Below, in pieces: positions 27,091 through 36,732 of a stretch of DNA of 64,000 bases. Numbering within the stretch: the first letter of the stretch is position 1; the number at the start of each line of letters is the position of its first letter. Source of the DNA: Jeotgalibacillus haloalkalitolerans. GTDB taxonomy: Bacteria; Bacillota; Bacilli; Bacillales; Jeotgalibacillaceae. The translations under genes were made by a program, and so were the position numbers. A model generated the notes under the pieces. That model made no database searches. It saw only the letters and a list, made by a program, of their open reading frames with translations, and was not told the DNA's origin. The DNA lies in assembly GCF_034427455.1 (NCBI RefSeq), contig NZ_JAXQNN010000001.1:806001-870000 (forward strand). The letters are read 5' to 3'.

Positions 27091-30000
27091 ATGAAATTAC
27101 TCAGAAGAATAAGTATCTTCGTTATCGGTATTATATTGATTGTAAGCCAAAATGCACCATATGTTTTTGCAAACGAAGATCTTACAGAGGCGGATGTTAC
27201 ACTCGTTGTAGAATCCGTTGACGGTAATACGTCAACACTTGAGTTAACATCGTCAGGGTCTGTGGATGAATGGATTGTTCAGTTCCCAGCAGGTGCTACC
27301 TTTGACGCAGAAGCTACTCGTGCACTGAATGTCAGAGAAACGGAAGGGAAATTTGATCAAGAGACTTCCGAGCTCACCATTGCAAATGAAGGCGATACAT
27401 TTCGTTTTGTAGCAGGAGATCTTCCGGAAGGAGATAGCAAATTTCGTGTGGCGGCATATTATGCCGGGCAGGAAGTCGCCTTTGATGAAACGATACTGAC
27501 CGTTGCTGTAATTCCAGAAACAAATACAGCTGAAGAAGCTGATGTAATGGAAGAAAGCGCTTTAGAGGAAAATGAAGAACAGCCTGCTGCAGAAGACGCT
27601 GTTATTGAGGAAGAAAGTGCTGTTGAATCACCAGCAGAAGATTCGTCTGAATCAGCTGATACTGCAACTGAACAACCTGCAGCTGAAGAGGAAAGCGCAG
27701 AGCTGATACCGGAGAAGGAACCTGTCGAAGAACCTGCGGTCACCCTCCAGGAAGAAACTGCTAATGCAGAACAGGAAACAGACGTTGCGCCAGCTCCGGT
27801 CAATCCTGAAGGGAATCTCGAAGTCTACTACGGAGCATTACAATCACAGGTTTTATCCGGAAGAACTTCGACATATCAATTGGATTTTAAGGTGACAGGT
27901 TCTCAGAGTGCGTACGAGGACATCGAACTTGTCGTGCAATTGCCGACAAACCCGGACACGAACGTGCTGTATCCGCAGATCGTAAGTGGTCAGCCAGACG
28001 CGACATTGACGATTGCTGGTGTCCAGCCCGTATACGATCCAGTAAATCAGACTCTCACATATGTGTTTCCTGAGTTAGCGAGCGGACAATCTTATCGTAC
28101 CCTCGTCAAAGCAACACCTGAGCTCGGAACGACACCAGTGAGTGGACTTTCGGCCAACCAGCGTGACCTGACAAGTCAGGTATCACTAAGCGGCGGTTCT
28201 GTAACATCCGTAACGAAGACGGCTGATGGTGTTGCCATTGTTTCAGATGGCACAGTCAACCTCTCCAAGACTTATATCGGAACAGAGCAATTGGTCGGAG
28301 GGGTATTCGTGCCAAAGGATGGTGCACCGCGACAGGGCGAGTACATCCACTGGACACTGACAGCAAGCTCATCCAAACAGACAGCAGGACAGTCCTATCT
28401 GAAGGAAGGGGCAAAAATTATTATCCGTGACGTTATTCCTGTAGGAACGAGTTTTGTAGAATCTGCACAGAAGCCTGGCTTTACAGGTGTCTATAACAGT
28501 GCTACCCGAACCGTCACTTGGGAAATTGACGCCCCGACAATAGAACAGCAAAAGCTTGCAACAAACACGCTGTTTACAGAAGAATTGTCTGTTGTGCTCC
28601 GTGTCAACGATAATACGGCAAACTTTTCTTCGCTTGTAAATAATGCAGATGTAGAAATTGAGCTTGTGGGATCAACACCTCAGAATCCAATTACTCGTAC
28701 ACGCTCAGCTACTTCTACTGTTATCATGGCAGGGCCAGGTGTTGAAACACCTGGTGTCATAGGGAATAATTATTATGGTTATCATTCAGGCGCAAAAGAT
28801 GGTGTCGGGAGATGGGAAACACTTCCTGAATTAGGAACTTCCTTTCCAACCGTAACTGATTCTGCAAACTTAACGTTTATGAATACCATGGCTATAGCTC
28901 CATTTGGACTGAGATACAGTGTTAACGGAGGTGCATTTACTACCGATAATTATAATACTGCATTTGTTGATCAAATTATTGCAAGTGGCTACAGACACTA
29001 TACAATGGAATATTCGATTGATCCAAAGCTAGATTTAACGTCACTTTCTATTACTAAACCAGTTATTTACTATACGAATACAGCTCCACTTCGTCAGATG
29101 GAAACCCTTCCAGACACATTTGTACAGCTTCGTGTTAATGGCGTATGGCAGGCGGAGTACCCAGTAGATTTTCCAAATACTACCACATGGAATTCCCAAC
29201 CTTATATAGATGTAAGTAATTTTGGGAAACAACCTGGTGATGTGGTTGATTCTTATCGCGTTATTTACAGGAACTCACATGGAGGTTTATTTGGGAGGGT
29301 TTTCTCGACTTATGACGTCGTACCTGGTGCCACAGGTGTCGCATCAAATAGTGCTACTTATCGATATGAGTTAAACGATGGAACCAGAGTTGTTTTACAA
29401 CCAACAGGAGATACATCTGTTCATGGTCCACGTTATGTGAATATTGTGGATGCTATAGAGACTGAACCTACAGTGAGAACATCTATCGACTTTGTAGATG
29501 AAAACAACCAGCCACTTACAAATGATTCAACGATTGAGCGTGGTCTGAACCGCATTAAGGTTGATTTCCTTAATCTGCAGGCTTCTGAAGACAACGTTGA
29601 TGGACCGGTTGAACTTGTTGCGTTGTTGCCACCGGGTGTTGTATTGGCGGATGATCCGGATGTTATTTACAGTGACAATTCGATCACCCCAAGCTATGAA
29701 GTTCTCGGTGAGATAGACGGCAGGCAAAGAATCAAGTTTACATGGGATAATTCAAGACTAATCCGCGGTGAAAATATCACTGCAAGCTTTAACGTCGATG
29801 TAACCCGTACTGCATTGTCTGATATCAACCTTGAAGTGTATGCCTTTACAGACAATACATCACTTAAACGGGCTGACGGGACGAAGGACTTTGATGATCT
29901 CGATTTCAATGACAACGGGAACTCAATTGAAACGATGATTGGAGCTTCAAGTGATTATGTTATTCGAAAAGCGGATGACCTTCAAATTAAGAAAGAAGTA

Positions 30001-31482
30001 AAAGGCGCACTTGACGCCGACTACTCCATGTTCGGTCGTACCACACCGGGCGGAGAGGTGAATTACAGATTTAATCTGACGAATACGACTGGTGAGATTA
30101 TTGAGAAATTCAGCTTTTTAGATGTCTTACCATCCGTTGGTGATTTAGGCATTACAGATAACGTACCGCGTGACAGTCAATTTGATGTGACGCTCGCCGG
30201 ACCGATCAGCTTCAGTGGTACGCTTTGGGAGGACCGGGTGACGGTACTTTACAGTTCGGCAAAGAACCCAAGCCGGACCGATCTTTATGCTGCTGTTGAC
30301 TACCCGTCAGGCAGTTCACCGCCCGCTGATCCGTCAGGGGCTGAAACGCCAACCTGGTTGACAGAAGCAGAAGTGACTGACTGGAGCGCAATACACAGCT
30401 TCAAGATCGTCATGAACGAAGGTGTCACATGGCTTGAAGGGCAGAATATCGTATTTGAGATATCTGCACGTGTACCGGATCTGCCTGTTGACCGTGAACT
30501 TTTAGACCCGGAACGAAATGCATATGAACGAGCAGCCTGGAATTCATTCGCAGTGACGACAAACGGATTACTGGCTGTTGAGCCGCTTCGCGTTGGAGTG
30601 GTGATGGAATATGACATTGAAGATCCGGTTGTAGAGAAGGCTGTAGACGGTCAGACCGATACGCTTGATCTTGCAGACCGTGACCAGGTCTTCACCTGGG
30701 AAGTGGATTATTTGTTTGGGAACTTCACTGGTGGATGGGACTCCGTTGTACTCCGTGATGAGATTCACGAATTGCTTGAGATTTTGGCAGTACGCATCCT
30801 CGATGAAGCCGGTAATGACATCTCTGACACGGGTACTTTAACGGTCACAGACAATCTTGTGACATTTGTCCCAGACAAAGTTGATGACAGCTACAGCTAC
30901 TTAAGTGGCAGCGTCTATACGCTGGAGATCGATACGAGTATCCGGGCTGATGTAACGAACGAAGAGCTCCTCCCGTTCATACAGGGGAATGGCATACCAA
31001 ACCAGGCAGAACTCATCATCGATGACGAGCCGACCCAATCAAATGAAGTGAACGTGAAGCCACCTGGTTATGCGGGTCTTGACGTGACAAAAGTCGACGA
31101 AGAGACCGGTGAAGTGCTCGCAGGTGCTACATTCGAGCTGCGTGCATGCGCGTCAGCTGACACACCGGCTGAAGATTGTACACTCGTTGACACTAAAACA
31201 ACAGATGCATCAGGCATTATCAGCTTCAGGGATCTTCCTCTTGGTGAATATATACTCATCGAGACAGAAGCACCGGACGGCTACCGCCTGCTCACAGCGC
31301 CTGTTCGTATCACACTCGCAGACGCAGATGCAGGAAAAATCGTAGAACGCACGGTCGAGAACTCGAAAAATGGCTGGGAGCTCCCAGCGACCGGCGGTAT
31401 CGGAACATGGCTCTTTAGTTTAATTGGACTGGTTTTAATGGCGGGGTCCACACTTTATGCCGTCAGGAGAAAGAAAGGGTAG
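27091..31482 (+). CDS. LPxTG-anchored giant adhesin 2, paralogue of adhesin 1, 1463 aa
   Basis: Same architecture as the 21966 gene: signal peptide (ends NAPYVFANED), a long E/A-rich acidic linker (about 145-235), tandem beta-sandwich domains, a Cna-B/SpaA-like domain with YILIETEAPDGY, and LPATG at 1431-1435 with a hydrophobic helix and RRKKG tail. The central part is moderately similar to adhesin 1 while about 280 residues near the C-terminus are almost identical. GAAGGAGGG lies 14 nt upstream of the ATG. It probably shares the sortases and pilus with the other adhesin; two variants could bind different ligands. Confidence 0.88.
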   Translation: MKLLRRISIFVIGIILIVSQNAPYVFANEDLTEADVTLVVESVDGNTSTLELTSSGSVDEWIVQFPAGATFDAEATRALNVRETEGKFDQETSELTIANEGDTFRFVAGDLPEGDSKFRVAAYYAGQEVAFDETILTVAVIPETNTAEEADVMEESALEENEEQPAAEDAVIEEESAVESPAEDSSESADTATEQPAAEEESAELIPEKEPVEEPAVTLQEETANAEQETDVAPAPVNPEGNLEVYYGALQSQVLSGRTSTYQLDFKVTGSQSAYEDIELVVQLPTNPDTNVLYPQIVSGQPDATLTIAGVQPVYDPVNQTLTYVFPELASGQSYRTLVKATPELGTTPVSGLSANQRDLTSQVSLSGGSVTSVTKTADGVAIVSDGTVNLSKTYIGTEQLVGGVFVPKDGAPRQGEYIHWTLTASSSKQTAGQSYLKEGAKIIIRDVIPVGTSFVESAQKPGFTGVYNSATRTVTWEIDAPTIEQQKLATNTLFTEELSVVLRVNDNTANFSSLVNNADVEIELVGSTPQNPITRTRSATSTVIMAGPGVETPGVIGNNYYGYHSGAKDGVGRWETLPELGTSFPTVTDSANLTFMNTMAIAPFGLRYSVNGGAFTTDNYNTAFVDQIIASGYRHYTMEYSIDPKLDLTSLSITKPVIYYTNTAPLRQMETLPDTFVQLRVNGVWQAEYPVDFPNTTTWNSQPYIDVSNFGKQPGDVVDSYRVIYRNSHGGLFGRVFSTYDVVPGATGVASNSATYRYELNDGTRVVLQPTGDTSVHGPRYVNIVDAIETEPTVRTSIDFVDENNQPLTNDSTIERGLNRIKVDFLNLQASEDNVDGPVELVALLPPGVVLADDPDVIYSDNSITPSYEVLGEIDGRQRIKFTWDNSRLIRGENITASFNVDVTRTALSDINLEVYAFTDNTSLKRADGTKDFDDLDFNDNGNSIETMIGASSDYVIRKADDLQIKKEVKGALDADYSMFGRTTPGGEVNYRFNLTNTTGEIIEKFSFLDVLPSVGDLGITDNVPRDSQFDVTLAGPISFSGTLWEDRVTVLYSSAKNPSRTDLYAAVDYPSGSSPPADPSGAETPTWLTEAEVTDWSAIHSFKIVMNEGVTWLEGQNIVFEISARVPDLPVDRELLDPERNAYERAAWNSFAVTTNGLLAVEPLRVGVVMEYDIEDPVVEKAVDGQTDTLDLADRDQVFTWEVDYLFGNFTGGWDSVVLRDEIHELLEILAVRILDEAGNDISDTGTLTVTDNLVTFVPDKVDDSYSYLSGSVYTLEIDTSIRADVTNEELLPFIQGNGIPNQAELIIDDEPTQSNEVNVKPPGYAGLDVTKVDEETGEVLAGATFELRACASADTPAEDCTLVDTKTTDASGIISFRDLPLGEYILIETEAPDGYRLLTAPVRITLADADAGKIVERTVENSKNGWELPATGGIGTWLFSLIGLVLMAGSTLYAVRRKKG

Positions 31483-31530
31483 TATCTAACTTTCTTAAGA
31501 CCTTTTCACTCTGTTGATTTTAAGAATATG

Positions 31531-31566
31531 ATCACTTCTAAAATGGAGTGCTGTTTTAGAAGTGAT
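31531..31566 (+). terminator. 13-bp hairpin between adhesin 2 and pilin genes
   Basis: ATCACTTCTAAAA with TTTTAGAAGTGAT around a 10-nt loop. There is no T-run, so it could be an attenuator or mRNA-processing site rather than a full terminator. The pilin gene starts 218 nt further on. Confidence 0.5.
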
Positions 31567-31783
31567 TGTGTCGGTTCTTACTTGAGCCAGAACAAAATAA
31601 TAACAAGTTCATTTTTTGTTTAGCAATTATTCAGATGAATGATCAGTCTCTCAGTATATGATTATTTTAGAGAGAGGGTTTTGATTTTTTGAAACTAGTT
31701 TTCAGGTGATTTTATCTATCTGTTTTCGGTTTTGAGAGGGTATTAAGATTTATTATTTTTCAAAGAGAAAAGGAGATTAAAAA

Positions 31784-33544
31784 ATGAAAAAAGAGTTAAA
31801 AAGATACCTGGGGATCTTTATCCCGATGGTGCTCTTATTATCGATGGTATTCCCGCAAATGGCATCAGCTTATACAGTGCTAGGGGATCAGAATAATCCG
31901 TCATTAACAATTTATAAATATGCACAGGAGCCAGGGGCAACATCTACTCCTGGAACGGGACTTCCCGGAGAAACTCCTGTTGGCGATCCATTAGAAGGTG
32001 TTGAGTTTACATTGACGCAAACACATGCTTTTGATCCATCCACTAACGAATGGACAGAAGTAACAGGTGTCACACCAATTGTGGCTGTAACAGACCCTAA
32101 CGGCCAAATTGTTCTTACTAATACTGAAGGCCTGCAGCTTGGTCGCTACGAAGTCCAGGAAACAGATGGACCTGATAGCGTCATCTTAAATACAGACGTA
32201 TATTCCGTTGATGTTCCTATGACAAGTCAGGATGGCACGACGCTGAACTATGACGTGAACATCTACCCTAAAAATGAAGTGGTACGCGGAGATGCAGAAC
32301 TGATTAAAGTAGGGGAAGGCGGAGAAATCCTTCCAGGCGTTGTCTTTGGTTTATATAACGCTGAAGACGAACTATTAGATGAATTAACGACAGATGCAGA
32401 AGGTAAGATCACAGTTGAAAACCTTGCATCCGGCACGTACTATTTCCAGGAGCTTCAGACAGTTCCAGGCTATACATTAAATAATACAAAAATCTTCTTC
32501 GACGTAACACAGAATGAAGAAGGTAGTACAGTTGAATGGACAAATAGCGCAATCAATGATGGAAATGTAGTAACAAACTATAACGTGCCTGAAATTGAAA
32601 AAGATGTTGAAGGAACGGATTTCTTTGCGGTTGATCGTGACGCTGAATACACGTATAACCTGACAATTACAACACCAGGAGACATTCAGAATTACAGCGC
32701 AATCGGTGTGCGTGACGTGTTAGACCCTCGTCTTGAGTACGCTGGAACGTGGACGGTGACGGGTACAGATGCAAGCAACATCGCATTTAACCAGGATGGT
32801 CAGACATTAACATGGGAAGTGGTTGATCTTTCACAGTTGACTGCGAATCAGCAAATCACCATCTCATTTACTTCAACAATCAGACCTGATGCAGTTTTAC
32901 TTCCTGAAGAAACAGGGATTCCAAATACTGCGACGATCCATTTTGACAACGATAGCGGCTCTTTCACAGAACCAACAGATCCAAACGAGCCGACTGATCC
33001 GGAGAACCCACCGACAGTAGAGGAGCCACCAACGACACCACCGGTGTACGTTGACCCAACAGAAGGTGCACTACAGATCCTGAAAGTGGATAAGTCAGAT
33101 AACAGTATTGTTCTTGAAGGTGCAGAGTTCAAGCTGACGACAGATCAAGTTGGAGATAACATTGTTGACGCTGCAGGGACTATCATCACAGTAAACGGCG
33201 CGCCGTTTACAGGTCTTCTTGAGAACCTTGTGACAGACGCAAGCGGTCAAATCTCAATTGAAGGCTTAACACCTGGCACGTACTACCTGCACGAGACAAA
33301 AGCACCGACTTATACAGAGGATGGCGAAGAGAAACCATACCGTCTTCTAACAGCACCTCTAGAAGTAACAGTCACAGATGGAGTTGACGAGAACGAAGTC
33401 ACAGTAGAAAACTCTAAATCAGGCTGGGAGCTGCCAACGACTGGTGGAATGGGTGGATTACTATTCACATTAATCGGTCTGGCTTTAATGGCAATCGCAG
33501 CGTTTGCGTTATTCAGACGCAAAGAACAACCTGAAGTACAATAA
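31784..33544 (+). CDS. Major (shaft-type) pilin subunit, LPxTG-anchored, 586 aa
   Basis: Backbone subunit of a sortase-assembled pilus. Signal peptide residues 1-29 (ends MASA). The pilin motif VNIYPKN supplies Lys163, the expected nucleophile for inter-subunit isopeptide bonds. The E-box YFQELQTVPGY has Glu223. A fimbrial D2-type domain lies at about 270-395, followed by a Pro/Thr/Glu linker (PTDPNEPTDPENPP), a C-terminal Cna-B domain at 425-545 and LPTTG at 550-554 with hydrophobic helix and RRKE. A good AAAGGAG site precedes the ATG. Class C sortases follow directly, the classic arrangement. Confidence 0.92.
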   Translation: MKKELKRYLGIFIPMVLLLSMVFPQMASAYTVLGDQNNPSLTIYKYAQEPGATSTPGTGLPGETPVGDPLEGVEFTLTQTHAFDPSTNEWTEVTGVTPIVAVTDPNGQIVLTNTEGLQLGRYEVQETDGPDSVILNTDVYSVDVPMTSQDGTTLNYDVNIYPKNEVVRGDAELIKVGEGGEILPGVVFGLYNAEDELLDELTTDAEGKITVENLASGTYYFQELQTVPGYTLNNTKIFFDVTQNEEGSTVEWTNSAINDGNVVTNYNVPEIEKDVEGTDFFAVDRDAEYTYNLTITTPGDIQNYSAIGVRDVLDPRLEYAGTWTVTGTDASNIAFNQDGQTLTWEVVDLSQLTANQQITISFTSTIRPDAVLLPEETGIPNTATIHFDNDSGSFTEPTDPNEPTDPENPPTVEEPPTTPPVYVDPTEGALQILKVDKSDNSIVLEGAEFKLTTDQVGDNIVDAAGTIITVNGAPFTGLLENLVTDASGQISIEGLTPGTYYLHETKAPTYTEDGEEKPYRLLTAPLEVTVTDGVDENEVTVENSKSGWELPTTGGMGGLLFTLIGLALMAIAAFALFRRKEQPEVQ

Positions 33545-33616
33545 TTGATTGGAGAAATGATTTAAACTCTTTCAATAAAGAATAAATTGGTTTGTTCATT
33601 AACAATCATAAAGGAA

Positions 33617-33649
33617 GGTGGAGGGGGAAAGAACCCTCCACTTTTTTTA
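33617..33649 (+). terminator. Terminator of the pilin gene
   Basis: GGTGGAGGG...CCCTCCAC then TTTTTTT, near-identical to the hairpin after adhesin gene 1. It would separate abundant pilin mRNA from the sortase genes 130 nt downstream. Confidence 0.85.
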
Positions 33650-33776
33650 AAATTCATTTACAACGGCAGAGGCAGCTTTCATCTGAGTAATCTTATATTC
33701 AGTTATTAGGTCATACTTCCTCTGCTGTTTTAAATGATATTTTAATAGTAGAATATAATACGAGGATGATAATACC

Positions 33777-34604
33777 ATGAAAAAAATAATATTAACGCTT
33801 ATTTTTATTGCGGGACTGGGGCTTTTTTTATATCCGGTCGTTAGCGATATGCTTGCAACAACCGCACATCAGGCGGTCATTAAGGACCATAAAGATCTTA
33901 TTGAGCAGACTGACCAGGAATTGATTGCTAAAGAGAAAGAAAAAGTAAATGCTCATAATGAGACACTGGCTTCATCTGATTTAAATTTTGTTGATCCATT
34001 CGCTGAGATATCCGATAATGAAAGCAGCGGAACAACCAGCTATTATGATGCTCTTAATCTGGGACCGATTATTGGCAATGTCAGAGTGCCATCCATAGAT
34101 GTGGAATTACCGATCTACCATGGTACGACAGAAGAGGTGCTGTCCAAAGGAGCGGGGCATCTTGAAAATTCTTCATTACCAAGCAGCAATGCAGGCGTCC
34201 ATAGTGTAATCACTGCTCACAGAGGACTGCCTTCCGCTAAAATGTTTAGAGATCTGGATGAACTAAGTGTTGGAGATCATTTCTATATCGAAGTATTAGA
34301 TGAAACGATTGCATATGAGGTAGAGAAAGTCGAAGTCGTTTTACCTTCTGAAACGTCCTGGATAAATATGGATCATGAAGAAAATAAGGCGACTCTTCTG
34401 ACATGTGATCCATATATGATTAATACCCATAGAATGCTTGTGACAGGTACGCAAGTCCCCTATGAACCAGGTACTGATGAAGAAATTCCAGATACATCAG
34501 ATGATTCAAATGTCATGTATCTGATTATAATTGGTGTTGCATTGCTCATACTAGTATTAATCATAATCTTTATACGAAAGAGGAAACAAGGTGATGATGA
34601 ATGA
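33777..34604 (+). CDS. Class C (pilus-polymerising) sortase 1, 275 aa
   Basis: Membrane transpeptidase joining pilins. N-terminal membrane anchor (about 5-22); the lid motif DPF of class C sortases near residue 60; catalytic His148 in TAHRG, Cys210 in TLLTCDPY and Arg219 in HRMLV; C-terminal membrane helix (about 246-265) with a KRKQ tail, also typical of class C. It should cleave LPATG/LPTTG signals and link them to the pilin lysine. It overlaps the next sortase gene by 4 nt (ATGA), so the two are translationally coupled. Confidence 0.95.
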   Translation: MKKIILTLIFIAGLGLFLYPVVSDMLATTAHQAVIKDHKDLIEQTDQELIAKEKEKVNAHNETLASSDLNFVDPFAEISDNESSGTTSYYDALNLGPIIGNVRVPSIDVELPIYHGTTEEVLSKGAGHLENSSLPSSNAGVHSVITAHRGLPSAKMFRDLDELSVGDHFYIEVLDETIAYEVEKVEVVLPSETSWINMDHEENKATLLTCDPYMINTHRMLVTGTQVPYEPGTDEEIPDTSDDSNVMYLIIIGVALLILVLIIIFIRKRKQGDDE

Positions 34605-35284
34605 TAAGAAAAACGCTGCTGGTTATTTTATTCATAATTGGTTTTTCTATTTTTTTATTCCCTCATGCCGGTAAGATTATCAATGATCACGCTCAGAGAG
34701 AGCAGGCTGAAGCATTCAGGAGTATTGAATATGAGGATGTCAATACTGACCTGATCTATGATAAAGCCATTTCATGCAATCATGAAATTTTCACTGATAC
34801 TGAAGGGTTTCGAGACCCTTTCAATAAGCATAGTGAAGTCTCAAACAAATTTAAAGAGTGCTTTGACCTGTTAGATGGGGACATTTTTGCTGTAATTGAA
34901 ATACCACGGCTCGATCTAATCATACCGGTTTATCTTGGTGCTACAGATGAGATCTTAAGCAAGGGCATTGGTCAGGTGGAAGGTTCGTCATTACCTGTAG
35001 GGGGAGTCAATACACACACTGTCCTGGCGGGTCATCGGGGAATGGCTTCAAAAACAATGTTTCGCCATCTGGATCAGCTGGTTCCAGGTGATCGCTTTTA
35101 TATTCATACAATAAATGAAACTTTAGTATATGAAGCCTACGAACAGGAAGTAATTTATCCCCATCAGACAGAATCGTTGGAAATCGTGAAGGGGGAAGAC
35201 CTTGCCACTTTAATTACTTGCCACCCTTATCGTTCCACCGAACAACGATTACTGATACATGCCAAGAGAGTAAACACTGGTTAA
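34601..35284 (+). CDS. Class C sortase 2, 227 aa
   Basis: Second pilus sortase. N-terminal membrane anchor (5-20), lid-like RDPF near residue 71, His145 in AGHRG, Cys207 in TLITCHPY and Arg216 in EQRLL. Unlike sortase 1 it lacks the C-terminal membrane helix. Two extra cysteines (in ISCNH and KECFD) lie before the core. Division of labour with sortase 1, for example adding the adhesins versus polymerising the shaft, is plausible but not shown by sequence. Confidence 0.93.
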   Translation: MIRKTLLVILFIIGFSIFLFPHAGKIINDHAQREQAEAFRSIEYEDVNTDLIYDKAISCNHEIFTDTEGFRDPFNKHSEVSNKFKECFDLLDGDIFAVIEIPRLDLIIPVYLGATDEILSKGIGQVEGSSLPVGGVNTHTVLAGHRGMASKTMFRHLDQLVPGDRFYIHTINETLVYEAYEQEVIYPHQTESLEIVKGEDLATLITCHPYRSTEQRLLIHAKRVNTG

Positions 35285-35324
35285 TTTATCAATTTTCTTA
35301 ATAAATAACTAAACATACCAAATA

Positions 35325-35377
35325 AAAAAGCTAAGAATCAAGTAAAGACTGGCTTTACTCAATTCTTAGCTTTTGAA
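35325..35377. terminator. Bidirectional terminator between sortase and response regulator
   Basis: AAAAGCTAAGAAT pairs with its complement, and an inner AGTAAAG/CTTTACT extends the stem; A and T runs on both sides serve both convergent genes. Confidence 0.88.
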
Positions 35378-35403
35378 TAGTAAGGAAGTTTTTTAAATTG
35401 CCA

Positions 35404-36546
35404 TTAGCTAGAAAACTGTAATGAGATCCACTGCTGATACCAGTTACGTATTGCATTGTTTGGAGAAGTGCCGTACTCTTTTTCCAGCATTTCTTTGAGT
35501 TTTTCATAATGTTTTTCCACGTTTTGTCTGTCATCCAGTTTGCTATATAATTGCATTAATACAAAGTATGGATAATCTAAATGCGGGTACAGCTTTTGTA
35601 TGTGTAGTGAGTTTAAAATGGCCTCAGTATAAAGCTCTTCTCTCATTAAAAGCTGAATTACTTCTCTTGAAATTGAAAAAAACATGATCATATATTGTTC
35701 TTTGAGGTTTTCTTTCCAGACGCTCGATTCCTCTGACAGGAAATGTCCCTTATAAAGTTCTTTTACTCTAGTATAAACTTTTATGACCTTAGCCAGATAT
35801 CCTTGTGATTTCCGGTTCATAAGAGTTTCGATTTCATCGATACCCTCTGCCCATTCAATTACATCGTATTCGACACTATTAAATTCAATCTCATATCCAT
35901 GATTTGAGTTAACGATACGAACCCCAATACCTAACTCTTCTATTGTTTTTCTCAGTTGATATATTGTTGTATATAAATTATCGTATGCACTTTTCATATC
36001 GAGGTCCGGCCAAAATAATTCAACCAATACATCTTTTCTGATTACACCTTCACTATGCTGAACTAAAAAAGAGAATAGCTCACGTGCTTTAGTGGTCCTC
36101 CACCTTATATTTTTAAGTTCCACGCCGTCTTTTTTAATGTGAAAATAATTAAATGCATGAATTGTAAACTTGACACTTGTAAGTTGAGTGCTCGTCATGT
36201 GACGCTGAATTAATGCATGTACTCTTTCAGAACTGTAAGGTTTAAGTATATAATCCAGAGCACCTAATTCAAATGCTTTAAGTGCGTATTGATCATATGC
36301 AGTAACAAAAACAATTCTACATCGTTCATTGTTCTCGATGATTTCTGAAGCGAGTTCTATCCCGGAAGATTCAGGGAGGTTAATATCTAAAAATACCAGA
36401 TCAATGTTACTCTTAATGATTTCTTCAAGCAAACCATCTCCGTTTTCAAACGTTTTTACTACTTTTACTGCGTTTGTTTCCTCAACTATCTTCTGTAAGC
36501 GCTGAATAGCGAGTAGTTCATCATCTACAATGACAGCTTTTAACAT
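35404..36546 (-). CDS. Response regulator with SARP/BTAD output, 380 aa
   Basis: Two-component transcription activator. Receiver domain 1-118 with the DDE acidic triad (8-10), phospho-acceptor Asp54 (FLDINLP), Thr in VTAYD and Lys in LKPYS. A winged-helix DNA-binding domain follows (about 140-230; TKARELFSFLV, ELFWPDLD, IYQLRKTI), then a helical bacterial transcriptional activation domain (235-375). SARP-like output on a receiver is known in Bacillales but uncommon. It is encoded divergently from the 36733 hybrid kinase, its likely partner, and convergent with the pilus sortases, so control of the pilus locus is a fair inference. Confidence 0.87.
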   Translation of the reverse strand: MLKAVIVDDELLAIQRLQKIVEETNAVKVVKTFENGDGLLEEIIKSNIDLVFLDINLPESSGIELASEIIENNERCRIVFVTAYDQYALKAFELGALDYILKPYSSERVHALIQRHMTSTQLTSVKFTIHAFNYFHIKKDGVELKNIRWRTTKARELFSFLVQHSEGVIRKDVLVELFWPDLDMKSAYDNLYTTIYQLRKTIEELGIGVRIVNSNHGYEIEFNSVEYDVIEWAEGIDEIETLMNRKSQGYLAKVIKVYTRVKELYKGHFLSEESSVWKENLKEQYMIMFFSISREVIQLLMREELYTEAILNSLHIQKLYPHLDYPYFVLMQLYSKLDDRQNVEKHYEKLKEMLEKEYGTSPNNAIRNWYQQWISLQFSS

Positions 36547-36732
36547 TTGATCACCCCTCCAAGCCCGATTAAAAACTGATTACTAGAGTAATATGATAAT
36601 TATAACAAAAACACCTCAACACAAACTGAACAATTATGAATTTTTAGTTTATTTATTAATTATAGGTAAAATTATATGTTATATTAACTTTAATAAATAG
36701 ATATAACTATTTTGAGATGGGCTGATAAAAAT

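Noticed and set aside
27459-27803. 114-codon minus-strand frame rich in Ser and Ala
   Set aside because: Antisense shadow of the Glu/Ala-rich linker of adhesin 2; the frame is open only because of that biased composition.
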